Positions 54,705-64,000 of a stretch of DNA of 64,000 bases are shown here, one piece after another; position 1 is the stretch's first letter, and each line of letters opens with the position of its first letter. The DNA is taken from the NCBI GenBank assembly GCA_009733775.1, contig WOGZ01000002.1, positions 124,001 to 188,000 of the forward strand, written 5' to 3'. The stretch comes from Alectoria sarmentosa. Taxonomy: Eukaryota > Ascomycota > Lecanoromycetes > Lecanorales > Parmeliaceae. Below the pieces are notes generated by a model. That model was not told the DNA's origin and searched no databases. It worked only from the letters and a program-made list of their open reading frames with translations. Made by a program: the position numbers and the translations under genes.

Positions 54705-54842
54705 CACCTAAAAGGAGTATAGGGAGTCTACCACATCATTGTTGACGACAGGATGGGCGCATTCAAAGGAAGGAATTTATGAGAAGCTCGACTTTCTTTG
54801 GAGACGACGCCAATATACCCAGAGCATCATGGGAGATGAACG
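54705..54842 (+). pseudogene. Relic fragment of a second 2OG-oxygenase gene
   Basis: The plus strand reads CCTAAAAGGAGTATAGGGAG then TCTACCACATCATTGTTGAC, parallel to CCAAAAGGAGTTTGTGGAG and TTTACCACGTTGGTATTGAC in the intact gene at 43520-45286 (minus strand). Similarity continues through the region encoding HPKEGIHEKSDFLGGDANI, here split over frames as AHSKEGIYEKLDFL and neighbours. Only about 140 bp is clear. Frameshifts and lost flanks make it non-functional. It shows the gene was once duplicated in inverted orientation. Confidence 0.75.
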
Positions 54843-55635
54843 ATATAAATCAAAAAAATCTAGAATAAGAGAGGTGGCAATTAGTCTTCCAATTTGTCTT
54901 GCAGAAGTGTGGGAGCTCGAGTCCCATTTCGTTTCCATATTATACCCAACCTCCTCGTTCTCACAATCCGCAAAGTCGAACTGTTCGTGGTCCTTCAGTC
55001 TTTCATACGTTAATTACATTTAATCCGTCAATTGCATTCTCAATAATGATTTTCTTCCCCTTCTAACGCCGGTCTCTTAAATACTAGATTCACTAGGGAA
55101 TAATGCAAAGTGAGTGGGATAGATGGCTATAGGAGTAAGGATTGAGGTTGTGGGGTAGCCTATGATGGTGATAGTGAGGGCGATATCGGCTGGGATATCG
55201 CGCAGGGTGCGTTTTGGGAGAGTTTGGTGGATCTTGAGGGAATTGGGTGGGGTAGTGTGTCGATAGTGGGTGAGTAGTATCAATAGAAGTGCGAAGGCCT
55301 GGTGATGATGTCGCCAATGGTGTAGGTGATTACGTGTAATGCTACGACTGTAACTTTCTTCGTTGGATGATGTCGATGACAGCAAGGCGGCGAAGGAGGT
55401 CATAGCTGGCCACGGGAATCATTAGGAACTGACATAGCGCTCTGCTGTAAGTAAGGTATCTACAAAGTCGCGACACTGGCGTTGCCTGCGTCCCTCAGAC
55501 CTTTCATGAGAATACCCTCTCCGAGTAGGTCCGACGATAGGGATTTCTCCTGAATTATGTTAGAGCGACCCAAAAGCGCCCTGAACTTAAAGGGAGTATT
55601 AGTACGTACTCATGCAGCTTATGAGTCTTCTTCCT
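54843..55635. other. Intergenic, no gene seen
   Basis: This lies between the oxygenase relic and the 3' end of the rhodopsin-domain gene. A 108-codon minus frame (55077-55403) is low-complexity (His/Thr-rich) and not convincing. Confidence 0.4.
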
Positions 55636-57117
55636 CTATACTTCATCACCATCAATGCTAGAATGCCGACTGAAGGGGGTGGTGATGAGAATCCGGCCGT
55701 TCGTCTCTCTACCTTGGCCTCCTCCCTCCCCGTGCTGGCCATCGGTATCGCCCATTGCGTACGACTCGATGCCCCAATAATTTTCAGCGTCAGTCTCTCG
55801 CACAATACGTGTCTCCGAGACGCTCGCTACGGTACCAGAAGAGCGTGATGGTAGGGTGAAGAAGTCACGCATGAGCTTGTTGATTTGCTCGATAGGAACG
55901 TCTCGGAAGAGGGGGGCGAGGGTTGGCAGACATGCCGCAATTACGGAGAGGCCTACCTCGAGCATGCTCCAGTAAAGAATGGTGGAGTAAAATGCTGTGG
56001 GAGCTGTTAGCTTATCGGTCATGCCCAGCACGCCGGGATAGAAGTACATACCAACTTGGTTCGCTACAGAGTTGTGCGCTGGGCCATGTTCAGCGTGAGA
56101 AGAAGGACTGTAGGGTTTGAAGAGAACACACAAGGATATAGAATAACGTAGACGGTGAGCCTGATGATGCTGGCAATGATGGTGCTGGAAATTGGTGTGA
56201 GTTGATTTGCTAAGGGCATCTAGCATACGGCTTGGAACGACTTACATCGCGCCGAAAAGGAACACACAAGATACACCCACTTTTCTCCAGAAGGGCATGT
56301 GTAGTCTCCAAGTCTACCGAGGTAAGCATATATAGTCGACCGCTCTTTGGAAGCACTTACCCAGTACAACGGCATCATTAAGATCAAGCCGTCCGTAATT
56401 ACGTCGGGTATAGAGAGACCCAAGCCGATGGCCGAACCCTCAGAACAGTGGCTAGCGATACTGGCTGCTGATGACCATAAAAGAGAGAAGTGACCGGCAC
56501 ATTGAAAAGCAACCGCGAAGAAAGCACCGAGGGTCCAGGCGATGACAACACCTACCATTGTCCAGGATGCGATGTTGAAAGGTTTACCGCGGAAGATGCC
56601 TCTGTAGAAGAAGGTAACGGATAATTTGGCGGCGCCCAAAGCCCAAATCTGAACGATATCGAAGATAAATTCAAGCTATCTAAAGCTATCAGCATGGTTC
56701 ACTCCTTGATAACCATGCTTGGAATTTTATACCTTTTTAGCAGTAACCAGGACTCTATCATCCTCATAGAAGCCTGCGTCGCTTGCAGGCGAAGCCCTTC
56801 CAAACGACTTTAATTCTGCACCTGTGAAGTCTGGCGGTAAGTATTTGTCGGATACGTTTCACTCTACAGCGAGCGTACCGATAATCAATACCGCGCCGAG
56901 ACCCAAGGCCAGGATCTTTGTTCAGCTTTAGTCAATCATTTAGTTAGCTGCCTTTAGACATGTTTCGTACCATAGAGACAATGACAAGCCAGTCGTCAAC
57001 TCCGAACCGTCGAATGCGACGCTTTGAGCAGAGACGAAGTATTACCGCAGCGACGCCCAGTGCGGGCATGACAGAACCCATGGCGATCTCGCCTCTTGGT
57101 GTAACAGCTGGAAGCAT
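55636..57117 (-). CDS. Rhodopsin-domain (Pth11-like) seven-helix membrane protein
   Basis: Eight exons give 367 aa: 56971-57117, 56879-56915, 56733-56830, 56361-56675, 56246-56313, 56132-56184, 56052-56078 and 55636-55994. All seven introns are 47-61 nt. The product follows the fungal rhodopsin-like layout: SVMPALGVAAVILRLCSKRR (TM1) with RRFGVDDWLVIVSM; LGLGAVLIIG; GAAKLSVTFFYRGIFRGK; IASWTMVGVVIAWTLGAFFA; CSEGSAIGLGLSIPDVITDG with ILMMPLYW; WRLHMPFWRKVGVSCVFLFG; and AFYSTILYWSMLEVGLSVIAACLPTL. The acidic, glycine-rich tail is cytosolic. Several frames seem broken until the short introns are removed, so the gene is intact by this model. Relatives act in surface sensing, but many are uncharacterised. 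There is no N-terminal CFEM domain and the extracellular end is short. Confidence 0.85.
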
Positions 57118-58142
57118 GATGAACTAGAAGACGCGGTTTAATGGGAAGGAAAACCCAATTGTCGACAGTACTTCCACTGGAGGTGTTGAAATTTTCAAGA
57201 AAACGGAGGAAAGGTCAGAGGATATGCTGCTCCCACACATGACAAGGCCGACAAATGATTCCGTAAACTTTGCAGACATGGCAAACATTGAACAGTGCAG
57301 ATGTCGGTCGTACTGATGAGGATAGAGAAAGAAGCAAGAACATGGACGTTTCCTGCTGGGGACCACAACTCCCCCAGCTGACTGCATACCGCAGGGGTTC
57401 GAGACCGTCTCATTGATAGTGATGGTGAAGGTGATAGGGCACGGACGAGAGGGTTAGTTTCTTCAAAGGCACGCTAAGGTAGGTATGGACAGCGGGGGGG
57501 GTTTATCCGGTCTCCATTAGCGAATAAGAGTGATTTAATGACGACTCGCTATCAAGAATCCTTCGTAGCCTTTTCAATGTTGCATATAAAATACTACTCC
57601 TTGATCTTTTCAGTCGTGGTGGTGTGAAGGATGTATTCATGATGCTATTCTCGGATCAGGCTCCACGTTTTGCACATGTGCATTGCGCCATATGAGTACC
57701 GCCTCTCTAGCACGCTGAAGATCACGGGATTGTGCCCCAGATAGTAAAGGAGAACAATCTGAAGAACGTCGATCCTTCCTCTTTAGAATGGTATCAGCCC
57801 ACAAGGTGTCAGATTGCTTCGAATTGTTCGCGTGAGTTGTGCTTATCACATCATTGTCATCCCGGTGTTGGGGGCTGTGGCGGTGGTGGTGGCCCGCCAT
57901 ACTTTACAAGGTCATTCTATGCAAGATTACGTGCCCGAATATTTGCCTTGATGAAGCAGTACCCCTAAGTATCCTCTCTGGGGGCCACCGTATGGGGGCA
58001 AGGCTCACTAGATTGCGCTACTGCATGGCCCCGTCCCGCGGGAAGGCCATCGATCCGACGGTTTCCTGGGGAAGCCTCGGCCCACTGAATGGGATCCTAT
58101 AGGAGAATTCAAGAGCTCACCAAATATTTTGTCTTTCGACCA
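57118..58142. other. Gene-free interval
   Basis: About 1 kb between the start of the rhodopsin-domain gene and the methyltransferase pseudogene. Frames here (57124-57387, 57637-57900) have no motif. A G-rich GGCGGTGGTGGTGG run lies near 57878-57892. Confidence 0.45.
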
Positions 58143-58742
58143 CTATCCAATCGGCAGACGAAATCGTGCATGGTTCACGTCGAAACAGCCCGCATCCTTC
58201 ATCCATCCTTTAATCTCTAAGTTGTCCCGGCTCTTAGTCCCTGCCGAAGGAGCTACAGGCACCACATCCAAGATGGTTCCGTTCCCACAGCGCGTGCTCA
58301 GGTGTTACTGACCCGTCTTCCGAGGAGACACGGAGATTCTTATCCTGGAATTCGACGGCTTCAAAACATTGGCGTCCCAATTATTCCCAGTCAATAGTCG
58401 CTGCAGCTCGATAATGAACAAAGTCAAAACGGTGTCGGAACGTCCACTTCTCTTCCGCATCGTCCACTTCGACCTTGACGCCGGCTGGCACCCTTATGGG
58501 CTTTGAGTAATGTGTTCTAATGGGTACCGAATATTTTGGATGACTCACCATCTTGGCTGCGTTGGGCTTAGATCAGTCCCAAGGGTCTCTGAGTCTGGGA
58601 AATTGTCCCTCATTCCAATGGCCCAGATGCCAGTTCCAGTTCCAATGTCCAAGACTCTGGCAGCTTTACCAATGGGCGCCAGGTAGAGCCTATAACCCAT
58701 ACGGATCTCGAACATTTGATCTCTCATGAACCCTTCGAGCAA
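58143..58742 (-). pseudogene. LaeA-like SAM-dependent methyltransferase, broken
   Basis: The minus strand encodes QMFEIRMGYRLYLAPIGKAA, then the SAM-binding motif VLDIGTGTGIWAIGMRD and LGTDLSPTQPRW. A 56-nt intron (58493-58548, GTGAGT donor) joins it to VPAGVKVEVDDAEEKWTFRH and FDFVHYRAAATIDWE. The next codon is TAA where the family has Gln (CAA-to-TAA). The following QCFEA...EFQDKNLRVSSEDG has lost the expected LKPGG stretch. A later frameshift separates it from the C-terminal IKGWMKDAGCFDVNHARFRL, which ends near 58143. Members of this family are nuclear or cytosolic methyltransferases related to the secondary-metabolism regulator LaeA. No N-terminal exon was found. Confidence 0.8.
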
Positions 58743-59524
58743 TTGTTATATCACGCGCATCATTCCATGTGTGCTATTTAAGCCGTCGACGCAGGTCCAA
58801 GAGTCCCGAATGAGAGAGCCCTTTCACGTCCATCAAGATGTGGCGGGAGGGAAATTCCAGGACGCAAAGACGCAGCCATATTCGATCATCTGGAGCGGCC
58901 TCATCGTACCGGCCAGATACCGGGCATTCATTGGCTTCAAAATCCGCTTGATATAAATCAGAACCCACGTGTCAGGACGTCCAGCCGCCTTTGACGCTGG
59001 CACTTGTCTAGGGCGGTCTCGGTATCTTTACCAAAGAAACTGACCGTACACGTGCGAGATGTTTGGCATGTTTGAAGGTGTTGGGACCGGAAGCTTTCGC
59101 GCGGCGATTTGCTGGTCCCGACGTCCCCACGAGACTTTGGGAGACGAGATCTGGGGGGTTTTTGATCCATGGCGTCGGTGCCACCGATGCAACGCGAAAG
59201 CTAGAGAAGTGGCCGCGGTTTGAGTCGCGATGAATTTCACTTCGTGAGAACGTTGTTGGTACCGTGGGTAGGAAGACGGCTACATTAGGCTGGCCCCTCT
59301 TCCCCTTCAGTAGGCCTTTGACTTTGCACAAAGCTACACGTGGTCATAGTATTTCTCTTAATCGGCTTCGCTTTAGTCGTCGTCTCATCTCCGCTGAATA
59401 TTATTAGATGGTCTCCTTACAAACAATCCCATCTGCTCATCATTCATCATACATGTCTCGAACATTGAGCCTTCCGGGTATCATTGACAAAGGACAAAAT
59501 TACAATCGCTACCCCGCTTCCATA
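58743..59524. other. Intergenic, no intact gene
   Basis: It may hold the lost 5' part of the methyltransferase pseudogene. A 64-codon minus frame (58774-58968) and a plus/minus pair near 59000-59330 have no recognisable content. Confidence 0.4.
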
Positions 59525-62500
59525 CTATTTTCCAACCATACTATTCCTATGTGCCCTCAACTCCTCCTCCCAATTCATCTTTGAATATGTCCTCGAGAGC
59601 GTAGACAACCGTTTCGCACGCGCCTTGTCCGCGTCGACAGCAGCTTGCTTCTCCAAATCAATCTCTCCACTCCCAAGCGTCGGCGTCCTCGAAGACTGGT
59701 CGGGAGGATGCCGGGAAATGATGCTCAGTCGGCGCAGTAGGTTGAGGTAGGGTTTCGCGGAGAATTTCCAGACTTTGTAAGAGAGGCGCCGAGCGTGTCT
59801 GTTAAAGGCCACCATGAGTGCGATTACGATGACTGCGAGAGATATGGCGCCCATGTAGGTGAAGATTTCGTGCAATGTTGGTAGCGAGGTGTTTTCGTTC
59901 CCTGGTTGACCACTCCATTCGCGAGCGTTGATACCTATTTACCTATCAGTTCTGCTGTGATGCGAGCTGGTTTCACCTAGGAAATGGGATCCTACCAAAA
60001 ACCGATGCGAAGAAAGAAAGAGGTAAGAAAATGATCGTGAATATCGTAAATATCATGACAGATCGTGATTGGTCCGCAGCAACCTCGGTTTGCTCCCGGG
60101 CCAGGTGGGCTTCGACAATGTTGGCCTGTTTCTGCTTCATGTCGAGTAACTCCTTGAAAGCTTTTTGAGCGGCTTGAGCGCCCTTGAGCATGCCGTCTAA
60201 CTGCTCTTTGTGTTCGGTCAGGAACTGGTCGATGTCACATAAGAAATTGATACCGTTGAAGCCTTTAAAATGGCGGGCATTCAGATCGCGGTACTGTCTA
60301 ATCATTTCCAAAACACAAGATTGCTGTTCTTTGATCAGCTTGTCAATTGTGTTCAGCTCGTCTTCGATATCACGCAACTCGAGGAGAGCGTCAAGGTCTT
60401 TACGATTGTCTATGTGTTGCTGTGCATTGATGTCCTTGGCCTTCTTATATTGGTGATTGTTGCGGAACTCTTTGAAGCTGAGCGTTTGCTGCTCAGTCAA
60501 AATTGAGATGTACTCTTCGAATATTCGAAAGACCTGGAGATTCCGATCAGTAGTCCGGTCAAGCAAGGCCTTCACTGCATGGTAAACAGCAAGTGCAGCA
60601 AAATCAAACGGATCGGCGCATTGGTTCGCATAATCGCCATTGATGTCCTGATAGATTTCGCTTCGCAGGTCTCCTTCTTTCCAAAGGCCGCCATCATTCT
60701 CCTCCTTCTCTTTGGGAGCGAAGAATGTAATCACAGTCTTATTGTCCACGATCCAGAGCCAAAGTTGGTCCACCATTAGGACCTTGGCAACACCGTCGTC
60801 AGCATTTGGCATTGAGGATTGCCGGGCTGCTGCTGCGCGACTGGACTGAAGCTTGTGCTTCATAGATAGCTCTTTGGGTGGTTGCATATCTGCATCAGGT
60901 TTCGTGCGCTTGTACAATATCTGGTCAGCGTCTCGAACGGAGGTATTTCTAAGTGAAGGGTATCCATATTGGTCGAGAGTCCGCCGGCAATGGACTGGTC
61001 GATCTGACGTAAGGTGTTGCCAAATGAGCTTGTGTTCCATTGATTTTCCGCTGGCGACGTGTTTTGCAATCGGGCGAGCGTGGGGTTGCTCCCTCCGCAA
61101 TTTGATGATCTCCGCTCGCTTTTGCAGATTCCTGAAAGTGTCCCAGTGGAGGTAAGGCAGGTATGCCACGAATTGGATGTCTTCGATGGCACTCAAGGGT
61201 GTCGTCATTCCTGTATCTAGATGCTTCTCTGAGCTTTTTGGCAGCAAACACTTGACGCTAGGCCTTACGAAACGGGCGTGGGGTGACGCGTGTCTTGACT
61301 GATTATGTTGCGAGAACCACATCTTGTCCATTAGAAGCTTTGTGTGAAGAGTGAGGTCATCCTTGTCTTGAGATATTGCTGTGAGGACATGAGGTACCCA
61401 ACCAGCATGGGTGAAAGGGACATGAATCCATTGGAATCGTTCGGAGGATGCACTGGGCAGCTGGAAAAGATGCGCACGTTGAGGCCGTCTTGCTTGGTCG
61501 CTATCCATGTTAATGGTATGGGTGAACGCAACTTTTTTGGTTGGCTTGGGTGCCAAATGACCAGGAGACTCAGGGTCGCTTAACTCTGTCGTCAGCGAAG
61601 GCCGTCTTGTATGTATGTTTTTGGGAGTCGGAACGACTGGAGCAGAAAGCTTTGGATATGACTCTGCTCTTGAAGCATCACTGGATGCTTCGTCGCTTTC
61701 TACGCTGGTTACTGTCAAGGTTGGAGCTGCTGGCTCCGAGGCGGGTCTCAACTCGATGGCTGGCCTGACCGATCCATTCCTGCTCCTCTGATCCACCTGA
61801 TCAGTTCCACGGACCCTCGCTTCCATACATTTGGATGGCCCAATTTCAAGAAAAGTCTGAAGCGAAGGGTGCGCGGTTATGATCTTCATGGATCCAGGCT
61901 CTCCTTGCGTGCCTACGACATAAAATTGATGGACGTCTACTTCAGTGTTCGTCATTATATCGTGATTCAATGCGTGATGAAGACTGCGCTCGTCGGCACT
62001 GAATCCTTTCACAAAGGCGGTAATTTCGTCAATATAAAAGCTGTACAGAGTGTCTTCATCCGTAAATCGTGGAGCCCCAACGTGCGTAGAATTTAGTTGT
62101 ATGACCTCTTCATCTTCAAAAGGTGCCTCGGGGCTGCTCAGCTTTCCAGAGCGGCTATCCACAACGCATAGCCGGATGGTGGTCAAAGCTTCCCCACCCA
62201 AGTCGTTCGTAGATAGAACAATCAGGTTCGTGTCCGTGGTTTCAACATAGCTGTATATCTTCACACCAAAAACACTGACAGCAAACCTATGGTTGAGCGT
62301 CTGAATCAAGAGTCCAGAGTCAGCTTTGCCTGTTCAAGAAGGATTCCCAAGCCGTGAGACATATGTGAGGAGCAAACACTCCTTAGACACATCTCAAGGC
62401 TTAAGGTTGTGGTTATGAAGAATTCTAGTCTCCAAAAATGCTTACTTCCAGATCTGTATTACGTAACAAGAAGTCGTGCCGAAGGGTTTCAGACATTTCC

Positions 62501-63138
62501 CATTTCAGCCCCAAATGATTTTGCACAGTTTGGACGTATTCTGGTTCGGAGAGCACGCTTGAACCGTGATGCGGTGTGGAGAAGAATGTCACCCCGAGAC
62601 AGCATGCTGCGATGCTGTTCTGGCCTTCGGCGGCGTTCTTGCTGAGTGCCTGCTTGACGACATTACCTCCTGTACTGTGACATATGAAGAGAATAAGCCG
62701 TCGGTCTGTCCTTTGCGCTCTACGGTGCTCTTGAACGATTTCCAGAAAACGGTCTGCCCACTGCGCGACTCCGTAATCCGCGACCAGCGCCTCCCCAGCC
62801 GCGAATTCCTCGGCTGATCTCTTGTGTACATGATCGTTCGGCCCTCGGGGCGGCTTGACCTCCAAGCTCCTTTGCTGACGTGTAAGGTGATCGTATAGGT
62901 GGACTTGGGCGTCAGGGTATAGTCTGTCGTGCAGTACATAGTCAAGTCGGCGGTGTTCGAAACCAGCGCTGTCGGTCTGGCGTTCCCATGTCTTTCTTGG
63001 ATCAGCGCCAATGGCAGGTACGCATACAATACTGCGACGGGTCAGCGTTTGCGCTCCTAGAAGGCAAATTGTCCAGCCATACTCGACTTTGACTTCACCG
63101 TCTTTGGGCTTTGACAGCGACGAGAAGACAAAAGCCAT
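59525..63138 (-). CDS. SesB-like serine hydrolase fused to CorA-like membrane module
   Basis: Four exons, 63083-63138, 62446-63031, 59996-62300 and 59525-59934, give 1118 aa. Residues 20-210 form an alpha/beta hydrolase: DIVCVPAIGADPRKTW, then FICHSTGGNVVKQAL with the nucleophile Ser in C-H-S-T-G-G (the family usually has GHSxGG) and VTFFSTPHHGS. This resembles the SesB-type effector domain found at the N terminus of fungal NLR proteins. The centre is largely uncharacterised and part disordered. The C-terminal third is CorA-like: long helices (DIEDELNTIDKLIKEQQSCV), then SVMIFTIFTIIFLPLSFFAS (TM1), a GIN sequence where CorA has GMN, and TYMGAISLAVIVIALMVAF (TM2). Intron 1 (51 nt) is in frame and hard to see. 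Intron 2 is an introner-like element. Probable membrane-anchored hydrolase. Ion transport is doubtful. Confidence 0.85.
62301..62445 (-). repeat. Introner-like element E (145-nt intron, diverged)
   Basis: It starts GTAAGCATTTTTGGAGACTA. It has a central AGGAG...CTCCT hairpin and ends with TTGAACAGGCAAAGCTGACT followed by CTGGACTCTTGATTCAG. The layout, length and branch context follow elements A-D, but the ends are less similar, so it is an older or looser member. Confidence 0.6.
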
Positions 63139-63906
63139 GACCAAAACAGAGTCAAGAGTGTCTATATATACTCAGCATTATTACGCCGACAAAGCCAGCG
63201 ATAGAATGAAAGAAATCAAGATAACGTCGCAACATAGAGGAAGAAATGCAGCAGCTCAAGATTGCCAGACATATGAAGAAAGCAAGGAAATGGCATCCAA
63301 CAGAAGAGCTGGGGAGGGACGAGATCTGCCATCTGCAGCCTTGCGAGGTCTTTAGGGGGGCTATCTTCAGCCGCCAAAGAGCCCCTGGTGCCCCCTCCGC
63401 CCCCAAATTGCCTGAAGTGGCAGGTTATGCACTCCATCCTGCCAGAAATCACCCTAGACCCAGTCTATCGCCGGGCTGGACCGCCAGGCCAAGGCCATAA
63501 TCAGCGCGGGCGTTGCCCTGAGGCCCTTCCATTGGTTCAACTATTGGCTGCTTGTCGTTCAACGGCTAGAATCCCTCTCGCGAAGATTTTGAATTACGTA
63601 TTATTATTTGACAACATTATTATTGTTGGAGGAAGGCAGGGAGGAATGAACTGCATAAGCGAATAGAGTATATAAGTACATATGTACCCTGTACATGGGA
63701 AGAAGCACAGTCATGAACCCCGGAGAAATACGCCTTTAGGCGCATGTTCCCGCTATTGACACCCCACGCCACAGTCCTATTGTTGTTTGCTTCCATTCGA
63801 CCTCTTCACTTCTTTCCTGCAACCGGCCGTATGCCGTCAGCAGCCCGCCGTTAAAAATATACATCCATACATCCACATCATATTCTATACAACTATACCC
63901 CCAGCC
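63139..63906. promoter_or_regulatory. Divergent intergenic region
   Basis: This lies between the start of the hydrolase-CorA gene (minus) and the partial gene at the right edge (plus). It holds TATATA runs near 63160 and 63668. No gene seen. Confidence 0.4.
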
Positions 63907-64000
63907 ATGGCTGCAACTGCCAACTTTCCCCAGATCGACCCGTCGAAGCCTGCCAAGTTCCATGTCACTATTAGCGAACAGCTGTTGCGAGAGGAGGGAC
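63907..64000 (+). CDS. Partial gene at window edge, unrecognised
   Basis: An ATG at 63907 in a good context (CCAGCCATGGCT) opens a frame reading MAATANFPQIDPSKPAKFHV then TISEQLLREEG, still open at the last base. The composition looks coding. The visible 31 residues are too few to name a family. Confidence 0.5.
   Translation, partial: MAATANFPQIDPSKPAKFHVTISEQLLREEG

Overview
This window looks like nuclear DNA of a filamentous ascomycete (Pezizomycotina, most likely a dothideomycete; that placement is inference). The genes carry short introns of about 47-110 nt with GT...CTNAC/CTNAT...AG signals. The protein families are typically fungal: secreted aldose epimerase, APC permease, rhodopsin-like membrane protein, 2EXR protein, LaeA-type methyltransferase and CorA-like transporter. 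One block of extremely AT-rich DNA looks like repeat-induced point mutation (RIP). All spliced models below were assembled by eye. In each of them the reading frame closes and the exon total is a multiple of three.

Layout. 0-15 kb is a housekeeping block: a small membrane protein, RPL27, a 2053-aa repetitive coiled-coil protein, SNF12 (SWI/SNF), NOP58 (box C/D snoRNP) and VMA6 (V-ATPase). NOP58 and VMA6 share a 202-bp divergent promoter. 15-18 kb is mostly empty. 18-29 kb holds a secreted aldose 1-epimerase, an AT-hook protein, a probable COG7-like Golgi protein and a PARP fused to ubiquitin-conjugating folds. 29-41 kb is sparser: an AAA ATPase, an OGFr-domain protein, an APC amine/amino-acid permease, a glutathionyl-hydroquinone reductase and a 2EXR protein. 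42-59 kb is an accessory island: a broken ankyrin gene, a 2OG-Fe(II) oxygenase, a STAND-type N-terminal-domain protein, a long hairpin, a roughly 5.1-kb RIP-like element with terminal inverted repeats, a relic second copy of the oxygenase, a rhodopsin-domain receptor-like protein and a dead LaeA-like methyltransferase. 59.5-63 kb is one large gene joining a SesB-like serine hydrolase to a CorA-like membrane module. A new gene begins at the right edge.

The most distinctive signal is not a gene. Five introns in five unrelated genes (556-702, 18593-18746, 35342-35496, 39272-39413, 62301-62445) are all 142-155 nt long. They share related donor ends, related branch/acceptor ends and a central hairpin, while ordinary introns here are about half that size. 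They look like introner-like elements. The copy in the permease gene sits between the first and second nucleotide of the donor of another intron, forming a predicted [D1,2] stwintron.
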